Source of the DNA: Asanoa ferruginea
Lineage (GTDB): Bacteria > Actinomycetota > Actinomycetes > Mycobacteriales > Micromonosporaceae
Direction: 5' to 3'
Length of the DNA stretch: 64,000 nt
Assembly: GCF_003387075.1 (NCBI RefSeq)
Contig: NZ_QUMQ01000001.1
Location: 8,184,001 to 8,248,000, forward strand
Shown here: piece after piece, positions 22,460 to 30,436 of the stretch
Numbering within the stretch: position 1 is the first letter of the stretch
Layout of the letters: each line of letters starts with the position of its first letter
The notes under the pieces: model-generated
The model's input: only the letters and a program-made list of their open reading frames with translations
What the model was told of the DNA's origin: nothing
Database searches by the model: none
Made by a program: the position numbers and the translations under genes

Positions 22460-22735
22460 TCACGGGTCCTGCTCGGACCACTCGCCGGCGCCGGCCTCGC
22501 GCGCGTTGCCCGGCCCGCCCGGCCGTCCCGGCCCGCCCGGCCCTCCCGGGCCGCCCGGGCCGACCGCCTCGCCCGGCTCGCCCGCCTCGCCGAAGCCGAG
22601 CGCGATCCCGATGGCCAGGCCGATGCCGATGCCGATCGCGATGCCGATGGCCATGTTGTCGAACACGAACATCCCGAGCACGACGCCGATCACCACGCCG
22701 CACGCGATACCTGCTGTCACGCTCCGACGGGCCAC
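22460..22735 (-). CDS. Small glycine-rich membrane protein with collagen-like tail
   Basis: The GTG at 22735 (another GTG lies two codons upstream) has GGAGGGG 7 nt before it and gives 91 residues; the longer frame to 22795 has no ribosome-binding site. A hydrophobic core with small-residue zippers (IACGVVIGVVLGMFVF, then AIGIAIGIGIGLAIGIALGF) is followed by acidic GEAGEPGEA and repeated Gly-Pro triplets of GGP/GRP type, then a polar end. The repeated Gly-Ile pattern suggests tightly packed helices, possibly oligomeric. No family is recognised. It stands alone between the AraC gene and the sensor kinase gene. Confidence 0.6.
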   Translation of the reverse strand: MARRSVTAGIACGVVIGVVLGMFVFDNMAIGIAIGIGIGLAIGIALGFGEAGEPGEAVGPGGPGGPGGPGRPGGPGNAREAGAGEWSEQDP

Positions 22736-22814
22736 GGCCACTCCCCTCCGTCGATATCCCGCACGGGTGCGATACCCGGCTGGCGTAACCGGCAAACCGG
22801 GCGGGCGCGCGGCG

Positions 22815-24644
22815 TCATCCGGGCGGGAGTTGTCCGGTTTCCGGGTCGTCGTCGGTGAACAGCGGCAGCCGTACGGTGAAAACGGTCTGTCCTGGCTCGC
22901 TGTCGACGGTGACCGTGCCGCGGTGCGCGTCGACGACGGCGGCCACGATCGCCAGACCCAGCCCGGTGCTGCCGGCCGCGCGGGACCGCGACGAGTCGCC
23001 GCGGGCGAACCGCTCGAACACCTCGCGCTGCTGGTCGGCCGGGATGCCCGGGCCGTCGTCGGCGACGACGAGCACCGCCGACCCGGCGTCGGTGGTCAGC
23101 GAGGTGACGACGATGCTGCCCGGTGGCGTGTGGGTGCGGGCGTTGGCCAGCAGGTTGGCGAGCACCTGGTGCAGCCGCAGCGCGTCGCCGTCGACCAGGA
23201 CCGCCTCGGGCGGCAGGTCGAGCCGCCAGTGGTGGTCGGGCCCGGCCACGTGCGCGTCGCCAACCGCGTCGACCACCATCGCGGTCAGGTCGACGGCACC
23301 CGCGGCGAGCGGGCGGCCGGCGTCGAGACGGGCCAGCAGCAGCAGGTCTTCGACCAGCGTGGTCATCCGCGCGCTCTCGGATTCGACCCGGCGGATCGCG
23401 TGCAGCACGTCGGCCGGCACCGGCTCGCGGTTGCGGCGGGTCAACTCGGCGTAGCCACGGATGGCGGCGAGCGGGGTGCGCAACTCGTGACTGGCGTCGG
23501 CGACGAACTGGCGTACCCGGGTCTCACTGGCATGCCGGGCGGCGAGCGCGTCGCTGACGTGGGTGAGCATCCGGTTGAGCGCGGCACCGACCCGGCCGAC
23601 CTCGGTGTCCGGATCGGTGTCGGCCGCCGGCACCCGGACCGACAGCGCGACCTCGCCGCGATCCAGCGGCAGCTCGCTGACCTGGGCGGCGGTGGCGGCG
23701 ACGCGTTCGAGCGGGCGCAGCGAGCGGCGCACGATGAGGGCGCCCGCGCCACCGGCGAGCAGCAGCGCGGCGGCGGCCAGGGCCGACTCGATGATGACCA
23801 GGTCGCGGACGGTGTCGTCGACCGGCTTCATGGGCAGTCCGATCACGACCGTGCTGCCGTCGTCGTCGCGGGCGGCGAGCCGGTACTCGCCGAGGTCGCC
23901 GAGGTCGCGGCCGTGCGCGCGGCCGTCGGCGGGCACGTTCGCCAGCAGCGGGTGGAGCGCGGCGGGAATCGCGAGGATCTCGGTGGTGGATTCCGGGTCG
24001 CGCTTGCCGGAGAGGGTGACTTTCCCGTCGCGGACCACGGCGGCCAGCGTGTCGGGCGGCTGGCCGTTGATGGCCGGCCCGACGTCGGGCCACTCGCTCG
24101 GCGGCCCGGGCGGTGGCGGCGGTCCCGGAGGCCGGCCGTTGCGCGGTGGCCGCCCCGGCGGCGGGGTGCTGTAGCCCTGACGATCGCCCGCGGACGGGGT
24201 GCCGTCGCCGGGCTGATCGCCTGGGGATGGGGTGGCTTGGCCGGGCTGACCGCCGCCGGAAGGGGTGCCGTCGCCGGGCTGACCGCCGCTGGAAGAGTTG
24301 CCGTCGCCGGACTGATCGCCGCTCGAAGGGGTGCCGTCGCCGGACTGATCGCCCGCGGCTGGGTTGCCGTCTCCCCGGTCTGGGTCGCCGTTGTCCGGGT
24401 GGGCGCCGGCCGGTGGCAGGCCGGCGCGGAGTTGGCTGGCGGCGAGTTGCCGGTCGACCTGGCCGACCAGCGAACGGCGGAGCGCGACGGTGGTGATCGC
24501 GCCAGTGCTGATCAGCACGAGCGTGAGCAGGGCGATCACCGCGAACAGCAGCCGGGCACGGAGCGACCGGGTCCGCCGCCTACGAGGCGCCGGGGGCGCT
24601 GGGGAGAGCGCCCCCGGCGGCTCAGTCGGCGGGCTTGAGGACAT
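22815..24644 (-). CDS. Two-component sensor histidine kinase with repetitive extracytoplasmic region
   Basis: 609 residues. A Pro/Arg-rich N-terminus, TM1 about residues 31-54, extracytoplasmic region 55-280, TM2 283-305, a HAMP domain to about 375, the phospho-His in VADASHELRTPLAAI (His386), then HATPase motifs NLLANARTHTPPG, VVADDGPGIP and GSTGLGLAIVAAVV. Residues 97-155 are an unusual run of Asp/Gly/Pro/Ser/Thr repeats based on GDQ(S/P)GDGTPS, followed by a Pro-rich stretch. The overlap of 23 bp with the response-regulator gene indicates coupled expression. The signal is unknown; the repeat may be a spacer through the cell wall. Confidence 0.94.
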   Translation of the reverse strand: MSSSPPTEPPGALSPAPPAPRRRRTRSLRARLLFAVIALLTLVLISTGAITTVALRRSLVGQVDRQLAASQLRAGLPPAGAHPDNGDPDRGDGNPAAGDQSGDGTPSSGDQSGDGNSSSGGQPGDGTPSGGGQPGQATPSPGDQPGDGTPSAGDRQGYSTPPPGRPPRNGRPPGPPPPPGPPSEWPDVGPAINGQPPDTLAAVVRDGKVTLSGKRDPESTTEILAIPAALHPLLANVPADGRAHGRDLGDLGEYRLAARDDDGSTVVIGLPMKPVDDTVRDLVIIESALAAAALLLAGGAGALIVRRSLRPLERVAATAAQVSELPLDRGEVALSVRVPAADTDPDTEVGRVGAALNRMLTHVSDALAARHASETRVRQFVADASHELRTPLAAIRGYAELTRRNREPVPADVLHAIRRVESESARMTTLVEDLLLLARLDAGRPLAAGAVDLTAMVVDAVGDAHVAGPDHHWRLDLPPEAVLVDGDALRLHQVLANLLANARTHTPPGSIVVTSLTTDAGSAVLVVADDGPGIPADQQREVFERFARGDSSRSRAAGSTGLGLAIVAAVVDAHRGTVTVDSEPGQTVFTVRLPLFTDDDPETGQLPPG

Positions 24645-25362
24645 ATCCGGCGCCCCGCAGCGTGTGGATCATCGGTGCGTGCCCGGCGTCGATCTTCTTC
24701 CGCAGGTAGGAGATGTAAAGCTCGACGACGTTGGCCTGCCCGCCGAAGTCGTAGTTCCATACTCGGTCGAGGATCTGTGCCTTGCTGAGCACCCGTCGCG
24801 GGTTGCGCATCAGGAACCGGAGCAGCTCGAACTCGGTCGCGGTGAGGGTGATCAGGGCACCGGAGCGGCGTACCTCATGGGAGTCTTCGTCAAGGGTGAG
24901 GTCACCGACGGTGAGCACCGCCTCCTCGCGCGCGCTGACACCCACCCCGGCCCGCCGCATCAGCGCTCGCAGCCGGGCCACCACCTCTTCGAGGCTGAAC
25001 GGCTTGGTCACGTAGTCGTCGCCCCCGGCAGTGAGCCCCGCGACCCGATCCTCCACCGCGTCACGCGCCGTGAGGAACAGGACCGGAACATTGGGCGCGT
25101 GTACGCGCATCCGCCGCATCACCTCGAGCCCGTCGAAGTCGGGCAGCATCACGTCGAGCACGACGACGTCGGGGCCGAAGAGTTTCGCCTCCTGCACGGC
25201 ACCGCCGCCGGTCAGTGCCGACCGCACGTCCCAGCCCTCGTAGCGCAGGGCCATCGACAGCAGGTCAGCCAGCGTCGGCTCGTCGTCGACGACGAGCACC
25301 CGGATCGGCGCGCCGTCGATGCGCCGAAAGTCGGTTAGCCGCCCGTCGCCGATCGTGACCAT
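24622..25362 (-). CDS. OmpR/PhoB-family response regulator
   Basis: 246 residues: receiver domain with acidic pocket VLVVDDEP, phospho-acceptor Asp in VVVLDVMLPDFDG, Thr in VLFLTARDAV and Lys in DDYVTKPFSLEEVVARL, then a winged-helix DNA-binding domain (LTATEFELLRFLMRNPRRVL, IHTLRGAGYVLKP). It resembles actinobacterial TrcR/MtrA-type regulators. It is the first gene of the pair with the kinase. The ATG at 25362 has GGAG only one base upstream, so the exact start is less certain than the identity. Confidence 0.94.
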   Translation of the reverse strand: MVTIGDGRLTDFRRIDGAPIRVLVVDDEPTLADLLSMALRYEGWDVRSALTGGGAVQEAKLFGPDVVVLDVMLPDFDGLEVMRRMRVHAPNVPVLFLTARDAVEDRVAGLTAGGDDYVTKPFSLEEVVARLRALMRRAGVGVSAREEAVLTVGDLTLDEDSHEVRRSGALITLTATEFELLRFLMRNPRRVLSKAQILDRVWNYDFGGQANVVELYISYLRKKIDAGHAPMIHTLRGAGYVLKPAD

Positions 25363-25437
25363 GCTCCATATCGTGAGGGCGCTTACTGTGCGCCGTTTAG
25401 GGGTTTCCTGTGTGCCACCTGTGAGCTTCGCCGTTCA

Positions 25438-26034
25438 TCATCCCTCCGGGACGACCGCGGTGAACAGTGCGACCACGTGCTCGGTGAGGCCGGTGAACGT
25501 GTTGCCGGGCTCGCCGCTCGGGCCGACGACGTCGAGCATGAGCTCGTTGATGCCGCCGACCAGGGCGAGCGCCATCGGCGCGGTGAGCGGCGTGATCTTC
25601 GGGTTGGTCCGCCGCGCGCCGTCGACGACGTCGACCAGGGTCTGCGCGAACTCGCGCTGCACCCGCTGCCGCATCCGGTAGGCCCGCACGCCGGCGGCCT
25701 GCATCTCGACCACGACGGCGCGGTTGACCGGCAGCATCGCGTCGAGGGAGCCCAGGTAGGCGGCGGTCAGCGCGCGGATCCGGTCGGGCCAGGGCTGCTC
25801 GATCGCGCCGGCGCTGCGCAGGACCGCCATGATCCGCGCGCAGGCGTCGCCGTAGAGCGCCATCAGGCACGCTTCCTTGTCGGCGAAGTGCTCGTAGAAG
25901 GTGCGTTTCGAGACGCGCGCGTTGGCGACGATGTCGGCGATCGTGGTCGCGGCGTAGCCTTTCTCGGCAACGGCGTTGGCGAGCGCGAGCTCCAGGCTCG
26001 CGCGCACGTCGGCCGCGGTGCGCGGGGCGGTCAT
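25438..26034 (-). CDS. TetR-family transcriptional repressor
   Basis: 198 residues. The helix-turn-helix is typical: EKGYAATTIADIVANARVSK followed by RTFYEHFADKEACLMALYG; the C-terminal ligand domain is family-specific. The ATG at 26034 has GGAGG 8 nt upstream inside the palindrome CCTCCGGAGG. It is divergent from the monooxygenase operon with only 42 bp between start codons, so it very likely represses that operon and itself from one shared operator, as EthR does for the monooxygenase gene ethA in mycobacteria. The longer frame to 26292 runs antisense into the monooxygenase gene and is rejected. Confidence 0.93.
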   Translation of the reverse strand: MTAPRTAADVRASLELALANAVAEKGYAATTIADIVANARVSKRTFYEHFADKEACLMALYGDACARIMAVLRSAGAIEQPWPDRIRALTAAYLGSLDAMLPVNRAVVVEMQAAGVRAYRMRQRVQREFAQTLVDVVDGARRTNPKITPLTAPMALALVGGINELMLDVVGPSGEPGNTFTGLTEHVVALFTAVVPEG

Positions 26035-26076
26035 GGGTGTCGCCTCCGGAGGAATGCTGGTGGAGGTGAGCCGATC

Positions 26077-27564
26077 ATGGCTGAGCTGATCACGGGCGAC
26101 GGCGCCGCGCCGGCACAAGACCGACACAGTCGGATCGCCGTCATCGGCGCGGGCTTCGGCGGGATCGCGACCGGCCTGCGCCTGTTGGCGGCCGGCCACG
26201 ACGACTTCGTCATCTTCGATCGCGGCGACGACGTCGGCGGCACCTGGCGGGACAACACATATCCCGGGTGCGCGTGCGACGTACCTTCCCACATGTATTC
26301 ATTGTCGTTCATGCCCAACGCGGAGTGGACCCGCAGTTTCTCCGGGCAGGAGGAGATCTGGGCATATCTGCGGCGGTGCGCCGCGTCGTTGCGGCCGTTC
26401 CTGCGGCTGCGCCACGAGGTGCGCGGCGCGGCGTGGGAGGGCGGTCGGTGGGTCATCGACACCTCCGAGGGTGTGCACACCGCCGACTTCCTGGTCGCCG
26501 CCGGTGGTCCGCTGTCGTCGCCGGTCATCCCCCCGCTCCCCGGTTTGACCTCGTTCGCCGGCGCCGCGTTCCACTCGGCCCGCTGGGACCACTCGTTGGA
26601 GATGCGTGGTCGCCGGGTCGCGGTGGTCGGCACCGGTGCCTCGGCAGTGCAGTTCGTGCCCCGGATCGCGCCATCGGTGGCGTCGTTGTCGCTGTTCCAG
26701 CGGACGGCGCCGTGGGTGATGCCGCGTGGCGACCGCGACTTCTCCGCGCGGGAGCGGCGGGTGTTCACGCGGGTGCCGGGTGCGCGGCGGCTGGCCCGGG
26801 CCGGTGTCTACTGGGGACGCGAGTTGGCCGCCGTCGGGTTCCTGCATCCGCCGGTGATGCGGCTGGCGGAGCGGGCGGCGCGGCGGCATCTCGCGGCGTC
26901 GGTCGCCGATCCGGCGTTGCGGGAAGCGCTGACGCCGGCGTACCGGATGGGCTGTAAAAGGGTTCTGCTCTCCGACGATTTCTATCCGGCGCTGTCCCGG
27001 CCCAACGTCTCGTTGGTCACGTCGCCGATCGCCTCGGTGACGCCTGACGGGCTGGTCACCGCCGACGGCACGAGCCATGCCGCCGACACGCTGATCTTCG
27101 CGACGGGCTTCGAGGCCACCGACCCACCGCTGGCCTCGCTCATCCGGGGCGCGTCCGGGTCCACACTGGCCGAGGCCTGGGGCGGGAGCATGCGGGCCTA
27201 CCTCGGTTCGACCGTGCCCGGATTCCCCAACCTGTTCCTGCTGCTGGGGCCGAACACGGGGCTCGGGCACACGTCGGTGGTGTTCATGATCGAATGCCAG
27301 ATCGATCATCTGGTACGGCTGCTCCGGCACATCGATTCCGCCGGTGGCGGCGCGTGGGAGCCGACGCCGGCCGCGCACTCGTCGTTCGGCGCGTTCGTCG
27401 ACCGGCGGATGGCCGGGACGGTCTGGCAGTCCGGTGGCTGCCATAGCTGGTATCAGGACCGCAACGGCCGGGTGTCGGCGCTCTGGCCCGGGCACACCTG
27501 GTCCTTCTGGCTGCGCACCCGTCGCTTCGACGCTCGCGCGTTTCGTCCCGTCGGTTTGGAGTGA
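26077..27564 (+). CDS. Flavin-dependent monooxygenase, type I Baeyer-Villiger type
   Basis: 495-residue FAD/NADPH enzyme. FAD-binding GAGFGG (residues 24-29), the second-site segment GGTWRDNTYPGCACDVPSHM, the Baeyer-Villiger fingerprint FxGxxxHxxxW(P/D) seen as FAGAAFHSARWD (160-171), NADPH-binding GTGASA (185-190), and the C-terminal ATG-type motif TLIFATGFEATDP. Such enzymes insert oxygen next to a carbonyl, turning ketones into esters or lactones. The ATG at 26077 has GGAGGTGA upstream. It is followed 4 bp later by an SDR and then an alpha/beta-hydrolase, a logical alcohol-to-ketone-to-ester-to-acid route. The substrate is not predictable. Confidence 0.93.
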   Translation: MAELITGDGAAPAQDRHSRIAVIGAGFGGIATGLRLLAAGHDDFVIFDRGDDVGGTWRDNTYPGCACDVPSHMYSLSFMPNAEWTRSFSGQEEIWAYLRRCAASLRPFLRLRHEVRGAAWEGGRWVIDTSEGVHTADFLVAAGGPLSSPVIPPLPGLTSFAGAAFHSARWDHSLEMRGRRVAVVGTGASAVQFVPRIAPSVASLSLFQRTAPWVMPRGDRDFSARERRVFTRVPGARRLARAGVYWGRELAAVGFLHPPVMRLAERAARRHLAASVADPALREALTPAYRMGCKRVLLSDDFYPALSRPNVSLVTSPIASVTPDGLVTADGTSHAADTLIFATGFEATDPPLASLIRGASGSTLAEAWGGSMRAYLGSTVPGFPNLFLLLGPNTGLGHTSVVFMIECQIDHLVRLLRHIDSAGGGAWEPTPAAHSSFGAFVDRRMAGTVWQSGGCHSWYQDRNGRVSALWPGHTWSFWLRTRRFDARAFRPVGLE

Positions 27565-27568
27565 TCTT

Positions 27569-28426
27569 GTGAACGGCTCCGTTCTGTTCATCACCGGCGC
27601 CGCGCGCGGGATCGGGGCGCACACCGCCCGGCTCGCGGTCGCCCGCGGCGCGCGGGTCGCGCTCGTCGGCCTGGAGCCCGCACGGCTCGCCGACCTGGCC
27701 GCGTCGCTGGGCGACGCCGCGCGGTGGTTCGAGGCCGACGTGACCGACCAGGCCGCGCTGGAGGCCGCCGTGCGCGGCACGGTCGACGCGTTCGGCGGCA
27801 TCGACGCGGTGGTCGCCAACGCCGGCATCGCCAACCGCGGCACGATCGCGGTCGGCGACCTGGAGGCACTGGTCCGGACCATCGAGGTCGACCTGATCGG
27901 CGCCGTCCGCACGGTCGGCGCCACGGTGTCGGAGGTGTCCGCCCGGCGGGGCTACTACCTGCTCGTCTCGTCGGCCGCCGCGTTCGCCGCGCTGCCGGGC
28001 ATGTCGGGCTACTGCGCCGCGAAGGCCGGGCTCGAGCACTTCGGCAACGCGATCCGGCTCGAACTCGCCCATCGCGGTGTCGCCGTGGGCACCGCACACA
28101 TGAGCTGGGTCGACACCGATCTGGTCCGCGACGTGAAAGACGACCTGCCGACGTTCCGCGCCGCGCTCGACCGGCTGCCCGGCCCGCTCGGGCGCAGCGT
28201 GCCGGTGCAGCGGTGCGCGGAGGCTTTTGTCGACGCGGTCGCGCGGCGCCGCCGCCGGGTGTACGTGCCGCGGGTGGTCGCGCTGGCCTCGGCGTTCCGG
28301 TCGGTGGCCAACGGCTCGTTCGGCGGCTGGATCGCCCGGCGGGCGGCGGCCACCTCGGTGCCGGAGCTCGAGGCGCAGTTGGGCGCGCTCGGGCGTGGCT
28401 ACGGGCGCAACACCGCGCCGCAGTGA
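27569..28426 (+). CDS. Short-chain dehydrogenase/reductase (SDR)
   Basis: 285 residues, classical SDR with a longer C-terminus. Cofactor motif TGAARGIG, structural VVANAGIAN, catalytic Ser in LLVSSAAAF and YxxxK as YCAAK. The GTG at 27569 has GGAG 7 nt upstream; the frame extends far back inside the monooxygenase gene, which is rejected. The stop overlaps the GTG of the hydrolase gene (GTGA). In this cassette it would interconvert an alcohol and the ketone used by the monooxygenase, or reduce a product; that assignment is from context. Confidence 0.92.
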   Translation: MNGSVLFITGAARGIGAHTARLAVARGARVALVGLEPARLADLAASLGDAARWFEADVTDQAALEAAVRGTVDAFGGIDAVVANAGIANRGTIAVGDLEALVRTIEVDLIGAVRTVGATVSEVSARRGYYLLVSSAAAFAALPGMSGYCAAKAGLEHFGNAIRLELAHRGVAVGTAHMSWVDTDLVRDVKDDLPTFRAALDRLPGPLGRSVPVQRCAEAFVDAVARRRRRVYVPRVVALASAFRSVANGSFGGWIARRAAATSVPELEAQLGALGRGYGRNTAPQ

Positions 28427-29223
28427 CGTCGCTCTTCTTCACCCGCCGTGGTTCCGGGCCGCCGCTCGTGCTGCTGCACGGGATCGGGCATCACTGGCGG
28501 GCCTGGGAGCCGGTGCTCGACCAGCTGGCGGCGCACCACGACGTGATCGCGGTCGACCTGCCGGGGTTCGGCCGGTCCCCCTTGCTTCCGGACGACTTCG
28601 CCGGCATGCCGTCGCTGGTCTCGGCGCTCGCGTCGTTCTTCACGTCTCTCGGTCTCGGCCGGCCGCACGTGGCGGGGAACAGTCTCGGCGGCGCGCTCGC
28701 GTTGGAACTCGCCGCGGCCGGGCATGTCGCGTCGGCCACCGCCCTGTCGCCGGCCGGTTTCGCCAGCGCGGGTCAGTTGCGCTATGCGGTTGTCGTGCTG
28801 ACCGCCCATCGACTCGTGTCGCGCCTGCCCACCCCTGTCGTGCGTACCGTGATGCGATCTTCGCGGTTGCGCTCTTTGGCGTTCGGCATGCTGCTGTCGC
28901 GGCCGGGGCGGATCACGCTCGAACGGTGCCTCGCCGACACGGCGGCGCTGCGCGACGGTGTCGCGTTCCGTGCGGTCGCCCGGGCCAGCCGCGGGTATGC
29001 CTTCAGCGGCGCGCCGACCGTGCCGGTCACGATCGGCTGGGGCACCCGGGACCTGATCCTGCGCTACCGCCAGGCCGCGGTCGCCCGGCGCGGTCTGCCG
29101 CACGCCCGACACGTCGACCTGCCCGGTTGCGGGCACGTCCCGATGAGCGACGACCCCGACCTGGTGGCCGATCTGATCCTGGCCACCACCGGCGCCCTAC
29201 CCCCTCCGGCCGGCGGGCTGTGA
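28423..29223 (+). CDS. Alpha/beta-fold hydrolase
   Basis: 266 residues. Oxyanion HGIG after LVLLHG, nucleophile elbow GNSLGG (Ser), acid residue in GWGTRDLIL and catalytic His in PGCGHVPMSDDP. The GTG at 28423 overlaps the SDR stop. In a Baeyer-Villiger cassette an esterase or lactonase that opens the product is expected, and this protein fits; sequence alone cannot separate it from other hydrolases of the superfamily. Last gene of the cassette, 13 bp before ltrA, which may be co-transcribed. Confidence 0.9.
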   Translation: MTSLFFTRRGSGPPLVLLHGIGHHWRAWEPVLDQLAAHHDVIAVDLPGFGRSPLLPDDFAGMPSLVSALASFFTSLGLGRPHVAGNSLGGALALELAAAGHVASATALSPAGFASAGQLRYAVVVLTAHRLVSRLPTPVVRTVMRSSRLRSLAFGMLLSRPGRITLERCLADTAALRDGVAFRAVARASRGYAFSGAPTVPVTIGWGTRDLILRYRQAAVARRGLPHARHVDLPGCGHVPMSDDPDLVADLILATTGALPPPAGGL

Positions 29224-29236
29224 CACAGTTTCCTGC

Positions 29237-30424
29237 GTGACGACAGCCCCGCGCCGCACGTTCTACCGGCCGATGCGGTCCCGGTCCGCGACCGAGCCGA
29301 ATCGCGCCTCGACGCCCCTGGAGCTCCTGTTCGACCTGTGCTTCGTGGTCGCGGTCGCCCAGTCGGCCACGGGGCTGGAGCACGCGGTCGCCGAGCACCA
29401 CTTCGGGCACGCCGTCTCCGCGTACGCGATGGTCTTCTTCGCCATCTGGTGGGCGTGGATGAACTTCACCTGGTTCTCGTCGGCGTACGACGCCGACGAC
29501 GACATCTTCCGGCTGTCGGTGCTGATCGCGATCGTGGGTGCGCTGATCATCGCCGCGGGTGTGCCGCGCGCTTTCGACGGCGACTTCCTGCTGGTCACCA
29601 TCGGCTATTCGATCATGCGGCTCGCCAACGTCGGCCAATGGATCCGGGCCGCCGTGTCAGACCCGATCCACCGGACGAACGCGACGCGTTACGCGATCGG
29701 AGTCGCCGCGGTCCAGGTCGGCTGGTGGTTGTGGCTGCTCGCGAGCGGCGACGCCGTCTACTGGGCGTTCGGCATCCTGGTCGTCGCCGAGCTGATGGTC
29801 CCGGTGTGGGCCGAACGGCCGGGCATGACCGAGTGGCACCCTGGCCACATCGCCGAGCGCTACGGCCTTTTCACCCTGATCGTGCTCGGCGAAACGGTGC
29901 TGGCCGCATCGGTGGCCTTCGAAAACGGACTGGGCGGCGACGCCAACGCCGACGTGATCTGGCTCGGTGCGGCCGGCATCGTGATCGTCTTCGCGATGTG
30001 GTGGCTCTACTTCGACCGCGAGGGTGGGCTCGGGGGCCTGAGCAGCTTCGTCTGGGGCTATGCCCACTATCTGGTGTTCGCGTCGGCGGCCGCCGTCGGT
30101 GCGGGGCTGGTCGTCAACGTCGCGTTCCACACCGGCGAGGCACACATCTCCGACACCGCCGCCGGCTACGCGCTCGCGATCCCGGTCGCGACCTACCTCG
30201 TCAGCGTCTGGGCGTTGCATATCCTGCCCCACGAGCGTGGCCTGCTGCTGGTGACCGCGCCTTTGGGCGCGGTGCTGATCCTGCTCGCCCCGCTCGTGCC
30301 GGCGACGGCCCAGGTGATAGCGCTGCTGATGGCGCTGGTCGTGGCGATCACGGTCGCTCCGTCGCGGCGGGCCGCCGCCCTGTCCACAAGCGAAAGTTAT
30401 CCACAGGCCACACCCCCCGCCTGA
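29237..30424 (+). CDS. Low temperature requirement protein A (LtrA) family membrane protein
   Basis: 395 residues with about eleven hydrophobic helices. The signature near the N-terminus, ASTPLELLFDLCFVVAVAQ, and the later WHPGHIAERYGLFTLIVLGE are the conserved blocks of the LtrA family; both carry charged residues within membrane segments. The family was named from a Listeria cold-sensitive mutant and its biochemical role is unknown. Starts with GTG at 29237. It is the fourth gene in line after the monooxygenase cassette, but functional linkage is doubtful. Confidence 0.93.
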   Translation: MTTAPRRTFYRPMRSRSATEPNRASTPLELLFDLCFVVAVAQSATGLEHAVAEHHFGHAVSAYAMVFFAIWWAWMNFTWFSSAYDADDDIFRLSVLIAIVGALIIAAGVPRAFDGDFLLVTIGYSIMRLANVGQWIRAAVSDPIHRTNATRYAIGVAAVQVGWWLWLLASGDAVYWAFGILVVAELMVPVWAERPGMTEWHPGHIAERYGLFTLIVLGETVLAASVAFENGLGGDANADVIWLGAAGIVIVFAMWWLYFDREGGLGGLSSFVWGYAHYLVFASAAAVGAGLVVNVAFHTGEAHISDTAAGYALAIPVATYLVSVWALHILPHERGLLLVTAPLGAVLILLAPLVPATAQVIALLMALVVAITVAPSRRAAALSTSESYPQATPPA

Positions 30425-30436
30425 CCCTTCAATGAC

